DNA of 64,000 bases from Lingula anatina (taxonomy: Eukaryota > Brachiopoda > Lingulata > Lingulida > Lingulidae). The notes under the pieces were generated by a model that was given only the letters and a program-made list of their open reading frames with translations, was not told the DNA's origin and searched no databases. Made by a program: the position numbers and the translations under genes. Shown one piece after another: positions 24,560 to 38,600 of this stretch (position 1 is the first letter of the stretch; each line of letters opens with the position of its first letter). The stretch is from contig NW_019773947.1 of the NCBI RefSeq assembly GCF_001039355.2, positions 218,510 to 282,509 on the forward strand, written 5' to 3'.

Positions 24560-26073
24560 TATTGTATAAGTAGTCTGTCTTTACAGTTCACAATTTTGCC
24601 CACCTCGAGCATTCATAAAAGGGGAAGTTGTTGGTGCTTAACACGTGATTTTTAACCCACATTTTCCATTTTGTATGGTTTACGTGATGAACACATACTG
24701 CGTAAAAATTTGGTGTGAATGTGTCTGCTCTTTACAGCTTCAATCATCTCGCTCTATCAACTAGGTTTTATGATGAAGAATGAAGGTATAAAACTACAGA
24801 TAATGCCTTCATGCATCTCTTTTATGATTTGAAGTATTAGCAAAAAGAAAAGCTTAACAGTCTGGACAGTGGTTTTACATTGCTAACAATTTTGTGCTTT
24901 TGACTAAGATTTGTAATGTCTCAATATTTTGTCGAGTTCTCCAATTCAACTGGAATCATTATTTTAAGGGAGCCCTTAAGCTGTGATGTATGTTGAAAAA
25001 TCAGATGGTCATACTACCGATCTCTGTACAATGTTTTTATTTGCTAGCCATAATAGTCTTTGACATGAGCTTGGAAATGGTGTGTAATGAAAGATCTTTA
25101 TCATTTCGTAATGTTAATAATGAACCTTTCCAACAATAAGACACTTTTCGGTAAATGCCACAAACAAATAAAATTTTTACCTTTACTATGTTCTTTATTC
25201 ATTTGAATAAACTGCTTTTAAATTATTTAGTGTTCTGCAGCTTAATATTAAGCAGCAGTTTCTAGTTGTAAATCATGATAGAAATAGCCAATAATTTGCC
25301 CCTGTTGAAGATTTTTTTTTTTTTTTTGTCATGCTAATTATTAATCCCAGTATTATTCTGCCACCCCCAGCACCATTTGCAGCTTTTCAAACATGTAAAA
25401 AAAGATCAGTAAACACTTGCTTTTTTTCAGTAACTTTTCTCAGGGTGCAGAATATTGGAGATTTGTGACTGGACAAGATTACAAGACCCAAATTTTGCAA
25501 ATTTGGGCACTGAATACATTAAAAGTAGAGAGAACCTCATGATCATATAAGCAGTCTGTATATTTCTCAAATGTAAAATTTATTCCCCTGCCTTGTAAAA
25601 AGGTCACATAGACATATATTAGTCTGCAATACAGTGTACAATGTACTTTGGACAAAGACTGCAATAAGCAAACCCAAGTACCAAGCACTTAAACAAGACT
25701 GCACTTAAAAATTAAATGTGGGACTTCGCATTTTTAAAGTCCATATATCTGACATATAAAGAATTTGCTATAAACTTTAAGATAATTGTAAAATTCATAA
25801 CTTATTTTTAACAACAAAGACGACAAACTGGCAACTCACAACAGCTTACCTATGACACTTACATGAAATATTTCATCTGAATAAGGATAATTGTCAATTA
25901 ATGCTCTTACTTGTACTTTTTGAAAGAAATGTGCACCAGTGTCCTTTGACACAGTAGAGCAATTTAAATATATATATAATATGTACTGCACAAAGCCAGT
26001 TTATCTCCAATTATTGGGAAAAAAAGTCTTACTGTAGAAGGATAAGACCTGATAAACCACCTGCTTGTCAACA
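24560..26073. other. Convergent 3' regions of RANBP1 and ERP29
   Basis: Contains the RANBP1 3' UTR with AATAAA at 25167-25172 and the ERP29 3' UTR (a minus-strand AATAAA candidate is TTTATT at 25579-25584). A T run is at 25312-25327. No further gene is seen. Confidence 0.5.
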
Positions 26074-28777
26074 TTACAGTTCATCTCTCTCTCTGACTAT
26101 CTGGAATGATGTGAGAATTTGCAGCCTGTCTTTCAGCTGCTGTTTCTTGTTATCACTGATTTTGCCTTCTGCTAACTTCTCAACTCTCTTCATCTCAGAT
26201 TGGACAAAATCTTCACCCTTCTCCACAATCTTCTGCATAGTTTTGATGTATATAGCAGCAGAGTTCTGCTGGGCATCAGTCACTTTTTCTGAAGCCTTTT
26301 GAGCTTTTTTAATGACATCCAGCTTCTGCTCAGCAGTACCAGCTTCATATAGTTCCTTTACTAATTTGTCAAATTCTTCAATGCAAGCAGGAAGACCAAG
26401 CCACAAACCTAAAAACAAAACCAAAATGCTGAAATTAATTACAATGGAACACATCAACCTTCATTTTGCATTGATTTCATGAAATAAGAACTAAAATTCC
26501 AACGTGGCAATTGTAAAAAATGTAGATACAGTAAGCAATTGACCCTTTTTTACTGACAAAGCCCCAAAACTCAGTTGGTAGACAGTTAATAAAACAGATA
26601 CAAGTCACATCTGGTAAAAGCCACAATCTGTATGGGGGAAATGTCAGAAGATCTGATATTAATAAAATAATCCACCATGGACTGTCAAGTCAGTTCTTTG
26701 TGAAATACAATTTTCATACCTGATTCTTTCATAATGAAAGTCCTTATTGCATCTGAGTCAGTGGTACTGCCAGTATAAGTTTTTTGTTCTTTCCCATTAA
26801 GAAATATTTTATATACTGGAAAATCTTCTTTCTTTACATTAAACCTCTCTGCCAGGTCAGAATTCTCTTTCTCACCATAATCTGCAATCCAATCAAAATA
26901 GCATTACCAACAACCACTACGCAGCAGAATTTTTATATACCTGAAAGGAAAACTGTAAATATCAACATAACAATGAGTTATTGACAAAGAAAAAGAACAA
27001 TTGTTGTCCACATTTGACACTAATACATCATACCAAGCTTGTGCCCCTTTTGTCACTACTGCAAGAAAAACGAGCATGGAACAAATTAGAAAAGGTGGTG
27101 TATGTGTGTGTGCACGCACGCGCGCAAATTCGGTTGTCCTCATTACCTGATACTTGAACTTCTGCTACTAGTAAATCAGGTTGGGAGATGGAGGATTCTG
27201 CCACCTTTTTAAACTCATCCTGTTTCTCACCATACGGAAAGGTTTCATCAAACTTCACTAATGCTGCCTTCTGCTTGCTTAAAATCTGACGAAAAAAAGT
27301 GTTAAATCTACATTATAACATTGATCTTTTTTTATCTTTTGTTGAGATGACAAAAAATGATGGTTGTTTTATTTTATTACTGAAAATCATCCCTTATACC
27401 CAGGTCTATAAGACTTGTTTTACCCAAAAGGCCAAATCACGATCGGCTGTCACCCTGATTGGATAGTAAACGATTGTCGTAAAATCGCTAAATGATATTA
27501 AAACCGGGTGCATAAACTTGAAAACCACCTAGGACAACCTTGGACTGCCACATTAATCCAATACAATGCAAAAATAAACTATAACAAGTGGTTAAAGCCT
27601 TCAAACCGAATGTCGTAAAGTCCCCATATACCTCCATATAGACAATAAAATAGAGTAAGCTTGTGAAACAAGATTCAACAATTTTAAACATAATAATCGA
27701 AATAAAATACTGCCGGGCATCGGAGCGACCTAAAACTTGGCACGCTTACCGCAAATACTGCAGGCTACATCATCCCGTCGCTCGTTTGTAAATTCTGTGC
27801 ATGGCATACGCACAATCAAACCATAAATCCAAATTCCACCTCTGATGCTTGAGTCGGTCCATTCTAACCTCCCATTACGAAAAAGAAGCCATGCCATTGG
27901 ACAATGCGACCTCTGCGGTTATGTCATTTCCTGAATTGGATTGTGGAGAGGACCAACTCAAGCATCAGAGGTGGAATTTGGATTTACGGTTTGATTGTGC
28001 GTATGCCATGCACGGAATTTACAAACGAGCGACGGGATGATGTAGCCTGCAGTATTTGCGGTAAGCGTGCCAAGTTTTAGGCCGCTCCGATGCCCGGCAG
28101 TATTTTATTTAGATTATTATGTTTAAAATTGTTGAATCTTGTTTCACAAGCTTACTCTATTTTATTGTCTATATGGAGGTATATGGGGACTTTACGACAT
28201 TCGGTTTGAAGGCTTTAACCACTTGTTATAGTTTATTTTTGCATTGTATTGGATTAATGTGGCAGTCCAAGGTTGTCCTAGGTGGTTTCCAAGTTTATGC
28301 ACCCGGTTTTAATATCATTTAGCGATTTTTCGATAATCGTTTACTATCCAATCAAGGTGACAGCCGAGCGTGGGCCAAATTATGCTCTTCGTACTTTGTA
28401 CCGATGTTACAGGAATGGAAGTCCGCTAGGAACCGTGCTAGTCCGTTCCCCATTACTTTGCACAGGTGATATTCGTCCCATATACTAACCCCAATACAGC
28501 TAACCCTAACCTGTACTAATCATATAAGACCCTGAACTTCCATTCCTAGGACTACCATTCCTGTCACACCGGGTGCATCGAAATTTTCCAAGGACTTTCT
28601 AAATTATGTACAGTTAGATGTTTTGAAAGAAAATGCAAGGACAAACCAAGATATACACACTTTGTCAAATACTCCCGAATTTAACTGCACAGATCCTTTG
28701 ACAAGTTCGCCGTTGACTGCAGGAGATAAACTTAATATCAACAGAAATATTACAGCATTTACATCTGGTCCCTCCAT
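26074..28777 (-). CDS. ERP29: ERP29, ER-resident thioredoxin-fold chaperone
   Basis: ERp29 (Windbeutel in flies) is a soluble ER protein that helps secretory cargo fold and exit. Four coding exons join in frame (250 residues; human 261): 28777-28661, 27285-27147, 26881-26720 and 26408-26074. Exon 1 gives a signal peptide (hydrophobic VIFLLILSLSPAV, cleavage likely near residue 23), then a KGSVQLNSGVFDK segment that aligns with the family's start. Exon 2 carries KFDETFPYGEKQDEF. The thioredoxin fold (about 28-145) lacks a CxxC, as in ERp29. The C-terminal helical D domain follows a conserved single Cys (LPACIEE), and the chain ends in RDEL, an ER-retrieval signal. Exon 1 has a GTGTGTATAT donor, weaker than the others. 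Intron 1 holds a large inverted duplication. Confidence 0.94.
27432..28378. repeat. Large inverted duplication in ERP29 intron 1
   Basis: Two arms of about 430 bp (27432-27860 and 27950-28378) are reverse complements with no gaps: paired positions always sum to 55,810. I count roughly 8-10 mismatches, or about 98 percent identity. The spacer is about 89 bp. The same 67-codon frame appears in both arms on opposite strands only because of the duplication, and it has no recognisable domain. The outer ends lose similarity gradually, and I see no clear target duplication, so it may be a genomic inverted duplication rather than a transposon. Confidence 0.88.
28405..28568. mobile_element. Small inverted-repeat element (MITE-like)
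   Basis: 164 bp in ERP29 intron 1 with ~25-bp inverted ends: TGTTACAGGAATGGAAGTCC on the left and, complemented, TGTGACAGGAATGGTAGTCC on the right, both followed by TAGGA. It lies only 26 bp beyond the right arm of the inverted duplication. No coding sequence. Confidence 0.5.
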
Positions 28778-29169
28778 GCTTGCCTGCCTGCCGGTGTATA
28801 TAGACTACTGTGAACCAATCAGTTGACTTACCCTGTCACTTGCCTGTACAGTTTCTATTGGCTAGTTTATCATGTAGGCCAAGGTCGTCCGAAATTCGAG
28901 AATGGAAGCGAGCAAATTGTGTTTGTTGAGATTGCGTTTGCAAAGTAAAAGGTAAATGGAGAAGTACTTCATACGCATGCGGGACAATGCAAATGTTCCG
29001 ATATTCAGAATATGCCAAGGACATAGACCTACTAGCTGTCTTTCTTTTATTAAGACTATGCTTTAACTCGATGCAAACGTTGCTTGAAGGATCAAACACT
29101 ATATTTTCGGCACATATATATCATGGGCTTAATGGTATAATAATAGCCTAATAACAATTATTAGGGGCC

Positions 29170-29217
<48 letters not shown>

Positions 29218-31109
29218 AGAAAGATAGATGGACAAAATGAATGAAAAAATAAATTAAGATGAAATGAAAAATAATCTAAAAAACACTGATGATAATATAT
29301 TTAATGTCTGTTTTCGAACACAGATATCCCATTTACTCGTATGGAATAATTGTGGAAGACTTAATTATGAAGCGTATAGAACTAATCGTTAATGATGGTT
29401 TGGTTAGGCGTTCTGTCCCCAGCTTCCACAGCAGAAACATATACAAGAGACTAATAGGCCCAGTGCCCGACGTAGACCACTATTGCAAGTGATTGCACTG
29501 CCACGTACGTGTCAGCAACCTAAACTGCCGCCAACGTCTAGGTTGGAGGAATTACTGACATACAAACAGCGATTTAATGATGCGCGCTTTTTTAACATTT
29601 ACAAAGTATACAACCGTCAAAGTACAATTTTGTATCTGTTCATTAATTAATTAATTATTAATTCTTGAAATGGGAAAATCGAAAAAACTGATATCCTAGT
29701 AAGTGAATTTATTATTTTTTTAGACAAGGATTGGTCTAATCAGTCTCTGATGCCTCACTTTCCTTTTGCGCCCGAAATTAATGGTAATTGATAATCATGA
29801 GCAGAGTCAGAAAAGAGATGATTGTCTTTGAAGGTATAAGTTAATAATGAGTAAAATGCACTATAATCTCACGTGCAAGAAATTGGATAAAACGATTCAT
29901 TAATACGTATGATCATACCACGCAACAATACTCCGTGCGATGAATGGAACCGTAATTTATCTTGACTTGATATAAAATATCTTACGTTTCTCAATTGATG
30001 AATTGGGAGATCGATGAACCCTATTTTCGATGTATTTTACTTACCAACTCCAGGCCTAAATCAACCAGATATCGTCTATCTATTATTGAGTTTATCATTT
30101 TTTTTCAGTTATCCGACCCTCAAGTAGTGATTAAAATTTTAGGAGTCAAACCACTTCCATAGTTAGTCCCTGTATACCATTAGGTTTAACTTAACATAAC
30201 ACTCAAATGTTCTTTGTCAGCCCAATGTGCTGAGGACAATTAAACTCAGTATCGGGCTATATACATTTTTTGTTTCAATGCAAGTTATGATTGAACTTTG
30301 CCAACGTCTTTCATGTTTAAAATGTAGGATTAAACCTGAAGTATACCCCCTTTTGCTGTATATACACGTACGCACTTGAATGCTGTACCCAAAGTCATAG
30401 ACAACTGACTCGAAGAATTCTACATGTAACAACTATACAAATCTATACAAATACTTATGGAATGATTATTGGGAAGTAGCACAGAATAAAACTAGGCCCT
30501 ATTGCTATTGATGGGTGTATCGTTTTTTTTTTTTTTTTTTTTTCAAACTTTCAGTTATATAAATATGTAAGGCTCTCAATCATGATTCACTTTTTGGACT
30601 TAGCAGCCACTGGAGTTTTTCATGATCTGTTTTCTACTCAGGTATCATATATAATTACGTATACAGCAACTTCGGGATATCATTATAGACTCCTTGGCCC
30701 TAAAAGGGTTCATAGGAACAGTCGGGACTTGAACAAGATGGTTGTAGTTGCCAAAAGGTTTTATCTGATAGCTTGTCGTCTCCGATTTGAGAATCATGTA
30801 GCCTCAGACCTACCATGTTAATAGAACACCTTTGTGAGCCACGATAAAAACACCAACACTTGACTTCATCGCTATATGTGGGATCAAGAGACAAGAATGA
30901 TATACACATGAACTAACGATCTGAGATACGAGATGCCTAGTTTTAACATGGGTGTGACAAAGCGAACGAGGGCGCAATGAGCAACACCTCAACACTGGTA
31001 TCACAACTCACCGCACAGACTTCACTTTTGTTTTCAATTTTTCAGCGTCAAAGGAGCTAACTGAAAATTAAAGAACAGCTGGAAATGCAAAGAAGGACCC
31101 CCCCTCCCC

Positions 31110-31140
<31 letters not shown>

Positions 31141-31476
31141 ACTGCCTGTTGTAGAGATTAATATATCAACTGTTTAACTGCAGTAGATATTGCATTCTAG
31201 TTGCGCATACTGTATACAACATAGAGTTACATACCATTCCGTCCCATTTAACAGGGCCTAATAAAAAAAAAGACAGGAGCCTCCATCCGATCTCCAAAAT
31301 GTAATTTATGAACTGCAATATTTATTAATTTATGCTATTTGGAAAACAAATGTATTTAAAAAAAGACAAACTATTCTTTCACTGATCAATTTTGATGGAA
31401 TTTGGAATTTGCAACCGTGTTTGTAACAGAAATGTAGTTGTATCGCATCACATGCATTTGTTTACAATGATTATCA

Positions 31477-31533
<57 letters not shown>

Positions 31534-32289
31534 AAAGACGCTTTGATCCCGATGGTCTGTTTGTGCAATTTCAATTATTCATGATCACACTACTGGCAAC
31601 AGTACATGTACATATATGTAAACCGCGCCCACTGTGAAAGAGTGGTAGTGAATTTTGGAAATGACTAACCTCTTCCCACTCTGAACGAGCAGAAAAGTTC
31701 CAATTCAGGAGCACAGAATCATGTTTCACACATTACCAACCACCCCACCCCACCACTTTCATAGCTCTCTATCAGGCATTGTATCGAGGCTTTTGTGTTT
31801 AAAGAACTTTTAAAGGGACTTTCATCAATCCTTTAAGTAAGAGACTTTAAAAGCTAGTAAAATGTTGAACACTTTTTATATGAAAACGCTTGTCAAATAT
31901 ATTGACATTACGAGTAATTTAATACAGAAATATCTCAAAATTTGGAGAAAAAAAACTAGGGTCCCTATTTTTTAATATAATTTATTAAATTTCGTTCATT
32001 ATATACATAGGCCTACGTTGTATCATAGGTACCTGTATTTTAGACATTCATTTAACACCTTTTTTGTCTTTCAAGTAAATGAATAATTTGCACTGTGTTT
32101 GTTCTGGTTAAAACAAAAAAAGTACATTTCATCTTATTGTCACTGGAAAAAAAATTCTTGTCAATTTAAAATATACCTAGGAAAATGTACTTAACAAACG
32201 TCGTGTTGATATAAATAATAAAGTATATCAACTTAAATCAAACATGAAAGACACAATCTACGGAAATTAATTGTTTTGACTTATTCCTT
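28778..32289. other. Intergenic region, microsatellites only
   Basis: Between the ERP29 5' end and the first cystine-knot gene. It holds (ATT)n at 29170-29215, a T run at 30522-30543, a C run followed by (CA)n at about 31099-31142, and (AT)n at 31479-31531. No gene, RNA or transposon recognised. Confidence 0.5.
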
Positions 32290-35200
32290 TCATCCGTTAA
32301 AATTTTTGCATATGCATCCCGTGGGCAACTCGAATTGCTCAAAAGAGACAGACGAATCTACTTTATTTCGACAGGAATTCTCTGGTTTGCAGAAAGCCAG
32401 TAGAGTGAAAACTCCCATAGTTGTCACACATTGTCCCGGGCAGTACTCCATGATTCCATTAAACCTGAAATAACGATTACGAAAGGGAATTTACTTTAGT
32501 TTAGTTATGTGTGAGGATAACATTTATAAGGATCGAAAAGGTCAAGTCTTAGACTTGATTAATCTAACCCACGCGTGCTGCGGCGCGGTGAGGGGTAATG
32601 TAAGACTGTGGGGTTTATGTTTAACGTAATCGATCAACTTTTTTGAAACAAATGTATAAAGAAGCATGAAGGCATGTCTTTTCATTGACAGAGCCAGCAA
32701 ACCAAGGCCACATACATGCACCGATCAGTGAGTAAGAGCAAATGATTTGCTTCAAATGATTGTTTTAATCTTTTTTTTAAAATAAGGATATACGATAGAA
32801 GCCCTCCAGTCGTCCTGGTAATTTAATGGGTCAAACAACAAACCTACAATTTTGTTACTTTACAAATTTGTCTTTTAGAAATGAAAAACAGATATTGGAA
32901 TTATCGGTTATCTCCCTATTTTGCAGGTGGATATAAGTGAACGTTAATCAAACCTGCATAACATTTAAATCTTCACAATTCGGATAATCTCTCTCTCTCT
33001 CTCTCTTTTCAAAAATAAAAGTAGGTTAATTTATGCCATCACGTATTCGGTTCTTAAAAGCGTAACACGTTGATGATGTTGTTCTTAATTAGAGAGTGAC
33101 AGTATATTTCTAACAAAGAAAAATTGAATTGTGCACTCTGGCAAATTTGAATACTATTGGGAGATTAAATCTCTTTACTCTTGAAAGAGTTTGTTGCCAT
33201 TAATCCAGTGGTATATGATGGCCTCCTAACTATATTTAATAACGAAATGCACTCCATCAATCATATCCTCGCTTCTACAAGGTTTCCATTTGGTTTGCTC
33301 TCAGAGACGGAGGTAATAAATAAGATTTCATAAGATTTAAAGACAAAGAATTCAAGTCGTCTGAATTTAGGTACATCATGTTAATACATATCAATTAGCT
33401 TACTTGCACTCTGATACCGTGACGCTTTGGTATTTATTCACCCTGTCAAGCTGGACAACGAGATACATTTCTCCGTTAATGTCCTTTATAGGCTCCATGG
33501 GTTGAAATCGAGTCAGTTCTCTGTAAATGCAGATTAAATTGATTAGAAAAGAACAATTTATTCTAAAGAATCCAGTGCCAAGTATCTGAAACCTTCTGAT
33601 ATTAAATCCCCATTTTCAACTGTTTAATAATTTATTTTATTATTTTAAGGGATTATTGCGCCTTTCAGTCATGTCATACAAATAATAATCAATGAATCTG
33701 TAACTCAGTTGCCAAAGGTATCAAACGCATGGTTTGCAGAAAGACAAATGTATCCCAACCATCAAAACCCATTAGACTACAATGACCTGGCTTATAAGGC
33801 TTTCAGAGAGATCTAAAAAGACATTTTTGGGGGAAAAAACGTTATACAACCTAATGTAAAGATTGTTACCTACACATACACAACAGGGAAGAGGTTAAAC
33901 AGGTCGGGGGTGTTATTCTCGAAACTTATCTTTAATTTTAGCAGTAGGCAACGACTGAGAATTTTGAATCCCCGTAAATAGGACACTCGACTTATATCGA
34001 AGTTTACTGAACTCCTATCCCCCAGGCAACCTGTTTGTACCTATTTCTACACCTGGGTGAGAGGGATACTGGGTGGAAAGTGTCTTACCTAAGGATACAA
34101 CGAAGACGGGTTGCCACCCAGTGCACTTGTTAGCATTTCATGTCTTACAACTGTTCTTATCAAAGAAAATATCCCTATCTTAGCTAGCTATCTGACACTT
34201 TCTACAGTACCAGCGGACCTGCGTGGAATATTGATGTGCTTTTTTAGTAATTACTACTACGTAAAAACAGTAGGGGAGACCGGGGCTAGTTGGACCCCGG
34301 GGTAAGTTGGCCCCCCAGCAATTTATGACAAAGTAACTATGGGGTAAAAGAACTGATCACATCATTGTGTAAAGTGACCGTATCCAATAGTACTAATAAA
34401 GCGTCAGCAGTGAGTCCAAATGAAATAATTTAGCATCTTAAAGTAGCTTTATTAAAAAGACTTGATGGAGGGGGGGGGGGGGCAACTTACCCCGGGGTCC
34501 AACTAGCCCTGGTCTCCCCTATCTTTTTTGATGATGTGACTTATGTACTGTGAATTTCATCTTTTGACTATTTTCTTTAAATTTTCTTTTATTTGATGTA
34601 AAAGTATTTAGAAGACTTCAACTACTTGATAAAAGCCCCTTAAAAATGGTTGTACTTATGTATAACTAGGTCTTTTCTACTCTGAACATATGTATGACGA
34701 AATTACGGGCGTGAAGATGACATTCACAGTTAGTTCTTATGGGATGAAGTCCGTATAATTATCTCTGATCAGATTCAGCAGTTGTCACGTTCTGTTACCT
34801 TGCTTGCCTTAAAATGTGTACGTACTACTTAAAATATTTATCTTTCATCATATTTTTATATTTGAAGTGGGAATGGGAAATGTAAAACTGGTTCTTAGCA
34901 CATTGTTTGGTATAGGTTACTGTATGTGTTTTATGTAAATTTAGTGAATTTAAACTATATTCTTACTACGCATAAATCGTTGCCTCTATTTATTATTGGA
35001 AAAAAATAAATGCGACACAGGGAACTTACGCAGGACAGCATATATCTCCATCTACTAATAGACTCGAATCCGAGCCGACAGTACCCCGATTCGAGACAGC
35101 GTCATTATCATCTTCTGCGTCCCGCTCTCGCCTTTTCGAGAAGACGACACTGTTCTTTTGTTTATAAATTGGCGCTTGTTTTTTAAAGATGGTAAAATTA

Positions 35201-35595
35201 CTTTTCAATCCAGTCTTCTTGGACAATTTCCTCCCAAATGTCTTCATGTCAATTTGATCCAATTTGGCAGGTGATTGAAAAAGTCCAGGATAAAGGACGT
35301 CATACACTTCATAGCTAGTGTTTGGCTCTGGTTTGAAGCATGATGTCGGACACCCGGTGCATCTGTCCGGGCAAGAGTCATCATCATCATTGTATGAGAA
35401 CGATGTCACTGCTATATTATTTCCTGCCAAATGTCGCGTAGACAGCGGGCTGTACCGGGAATACGAGGCGTACGAACCAGATGGTAAAGCTGAATTCATC
35501 ATCGGATAATTGTCATCTGAGGTACTTAAAGCGAAAAGTCCATTACAGTCACATAATTTCATAATAACCAGAAGAATAACACTGTCAAGATCCAT
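32290..35595 (-). CDS. Secreted Spätzle/neurotrophin-like cystine-knot ligand, copy 1
   Basis: Three coding exons join in frame (285 residues): 35595-35030, 33520-33404 and 32464-32290. The ATG at 35593-35595 starts a signal peptide (hydrophobic VILLVIMKL) and lies after an acceptor near 35651. The proregion is long, with a Cys cluster (CPDRCTGCPTSC) and a basic site (KRRER) suited to proprotein cleavage. The C-terminal domain has nine Cys: CCP, EC, CPGQC, FC, SC and GCIC, with a YQSVTVSEC strand and a final LPTGCIC. This pattern fits the cystine-knot growth factors of the Spätzle/neurotrophin superfamily, which signal through Toll- or Trk-type receptors. Which branch cannot be told by eye. 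The tandem paralogue is at 39,874-41,227. Confidence 0.7.
34271..34521. mobile_element. TA-flanked MITE copy 1 (splice-donor TIRs)
   Basis: 251 bp in the intron of cystine-knot gene 1. Both ends read GGGGAGACCGGGGCTAGTT inward, followed by a GGGGTAAGTTGG segment, and the element is flanked by TA. The interior matches copy 3 in the same orientation and copy 2 inverted. A G run replaces part of the right arm. No coding sequence. Confidence 0.85.
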
Positions 35596-35651
35596 TACTA
35601 CTGCGTATGTCGAGAATTGGTGTGAAAACAAACTTGGTGAAATCTGTGGCC

Positions 35652-38600
35652 TAAAAACTGAACACAAAAGAGCATGATGTCAACTTGTATAAAAGTAACT
35701 TTACAACACCAACAGAAGAATATAAAAACCCAAACATGAACTCACATTTAAAATGTATGTTACATGGTTTGTTTATACCTCGGTTATTGTAAATATAAAG
35801 TTTACCTTTATGGACACAGCTTTTAACTATTACAGAGCATTTCTTTAAGTTGTATGTAAAAAGCTGAGTGAGACCGTTTTAATGATATATTATATTGTAG
35901 TACATTAATGTCAGGTGGATGACTACAGCGATATTCAAGGTCCTGGGGCGGGACACTGTTACCAGCCTACACAAGGCCCATATTTTCTCGTGGCCACGGC
36001 TCTTCGATATGTATAAAAAGTATTTTCTCATTCAAATTAAATAAACAGCACATTTTATTGCGTAGTTGCCTTTATTGCCTCAGTCTAGATTATGGCAATG
36101 ATTCGAAAAAGAAGAGGAATGACTGTCTTAATGACTGTCTTACCATCATAAACATTAACACAACAGCTAAGATTTCGTATTTTGAAATACCTATGGTACG
36201 AGTATATAGCATTATTATGATTAAGAATACACCGGCCTTATAGATTTGAAAGGCGAAACTCTCAGTTGGTAGAAAGGAAAAAAAAGCGCGAAAAAACTTT
36301 TACAGTTGCTGGAAATGGTCTGCAAAACAACTGACGACTTAATTTCAAACTGATTAATTTTAACTTCCTTTAACGTGTTCACATGATACTTGGATATGCT
36401 GATTTAGGACCTGCCGACTCTCAAAAGTCGTGAGAATCATTCAAACACATCCGTTTCGTAATGTAGATAAGATATAACTGACAAGACATTTACTTTGTCT
36501 GTCGCATGATCAGGTATCATTTGTTACAGAGCGTTTATGATAGCTGCTGATCAGACATCAGAATGAACACTATTAATGGTATTAATAGTCAGCGGCAGGG
36601 AAATGTTCGTAGCGTTAAACTTGTCACCTGTGAGAATAACATCTAACATCTTTATCTTAGTAGCATCTGGGTTTCAAACGACAGCATAGCACGTCTTATG
36701 ATGATATTACCCGATGAACCGACCTTGGCTGATGTAATCTGAACTCGAGCTATTTGTCTCTTTAAAGGCAATAACATGCCCGAAGGAGCTGTGAATGAAA
36801 CTAGCCAAAAGCTGAATACAAGTCATTGTTGTGCAGGGGAAAGTAACCGAGGTTTTTTATAAATAATTTAGAAAAAAAGAGAAAAATTGATCTAGTTATA
36901 GGGTAGCTAGGGCTTAATCAAAACTTTAAGTTTGATCGAATGTACTTGCAAAAACGATATCCAATGTTGGTACACGTAATCTTAGCTCATTTCATTATAC
37001 AACGATTCTTGTTCTAGAAAGACTAGTAGAGAAGACATAACACTGTGTCAGCTTGCGGTTGTCACGATCGCTGGCTCTGCCTGTATTTTACTCGACGCCA
37101 GGAGCCGTGTCGAACTGATTGCATTCAGCAAGAGTCCCTGCAGAGTTGGGTCGATCTACGTAGACCGGTTGTCTCAATGGAAATGAACCCTTGCACTCGT
37201 GTTTATGATACAAAAATGATGAAACTGTTTTTTATTTATTTGTTTATTTATTTATTTTTTCATGGTTTACATATTCGTGAATGAGGCAAGGTATTGTAAA
37301 AACAAAAAATCGTGAATATTAGAGAAATTTAATTCATGTAGAGATTTTCCTTGGGCTTTCCAATACTTAATTTCTTTTTTTTTTCAATGCTGACAAAATA
37401 TGTTGCTCTTAGATCTAAAGGCTTTAAACATGCAACTTCATACAAAATCTCATTTTCTACACTGCTGAATCACGTATGTTTCAAGTGAGAATGTGGCTGC
37501 ATCCGTCATCGCATAGCTATGTTTTTACCTATGCAACAAAGCATCCTGCAGTTAAACGTGATGACAATAAGCGGCTCCGCGTTATGCTATAGATTACTTC
37601 AAAATGCGCTTTTATTTCCATCAAGCTATTGATCAAAATTATTGTGGATTACTACGATTATGGAGCGCGCTTGTGTCTGGCGACGTATTTAGCAAATCGC
37701 AGCTAAATTGATATCAAGCTCGATGCTCCTCCGGATCATCTTGGCCTCTTAAAGATTTCCCAAACTTTTTGGTTGTTATGAAGTTTATCATTTAAGTTCC
37801 GACAGTTGCCGTCACTGACTATTGCAATTCAATTAAAGCAGACCTGTTTGGTACATGGTCTAAACTGGAGGCATAGAAATAAAGATAATACCCCCGATAT
37901 ATACATCTATGTTCACAACTTTGCTTGAGTGTTATTGAATTTTCCACTCAGCTCAGAGAACTAATGATGGCCACTGAACAACATATAAGAAAAGGCGCAA
38001 TATATATCGGCATATTCAAGACATTATACACTATCATGTTGTGAGCGTTCTCGGAGTAGCCGCGTAGTCAAAATATGCAATTTTACATTTTACTGGCATG
38101 TAAATAAACAGCTATAACATGTTCTCAATAATTATTGAAACTTAAGTCACGGCTATTGTGAGGTTTTCTCAGGCTATGCTGACCACTAAATTCATATCTT
38201 TGTTGTTCCAAATATAGATTACTTATCCCGCCCGATAGCACTAAGGTTGAAATAAAAGTACCTACCTCTTGCCACAACCGCAGCCTATATGAACAAAGCG
38301 GGTTTAATTTCAGATTAATCTCTCGTCGTTCTTATCGCAGCAATAAAAAATTGCATATAATCTAGCATAACTAACTGCATATCTTGTCTTTTTTTTTGCT
38401 GAATCTTAATAAGGGCTTTGATTATATCTAACCCAAGACGGTGCGTCATATGTTGAGATTTGACACTAGATTCAAAATCAGCACCCTCAGTTTATCTCTT
38501 GAAAAATGAATGTTTTTTTTTATTTTGTCATTATAAAAGAACCTAAAAAACAAATGGAAGACATTAAAGAGGAAGGAGATTTAATTATGAGTATAAAACG

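Noticed and set aside
27488-28322. Identical 67-codon frames on opposite strands
   Set aside because: They are a by-product of the inverted duplication in the ERP29 intron, with no domain and no splice context.
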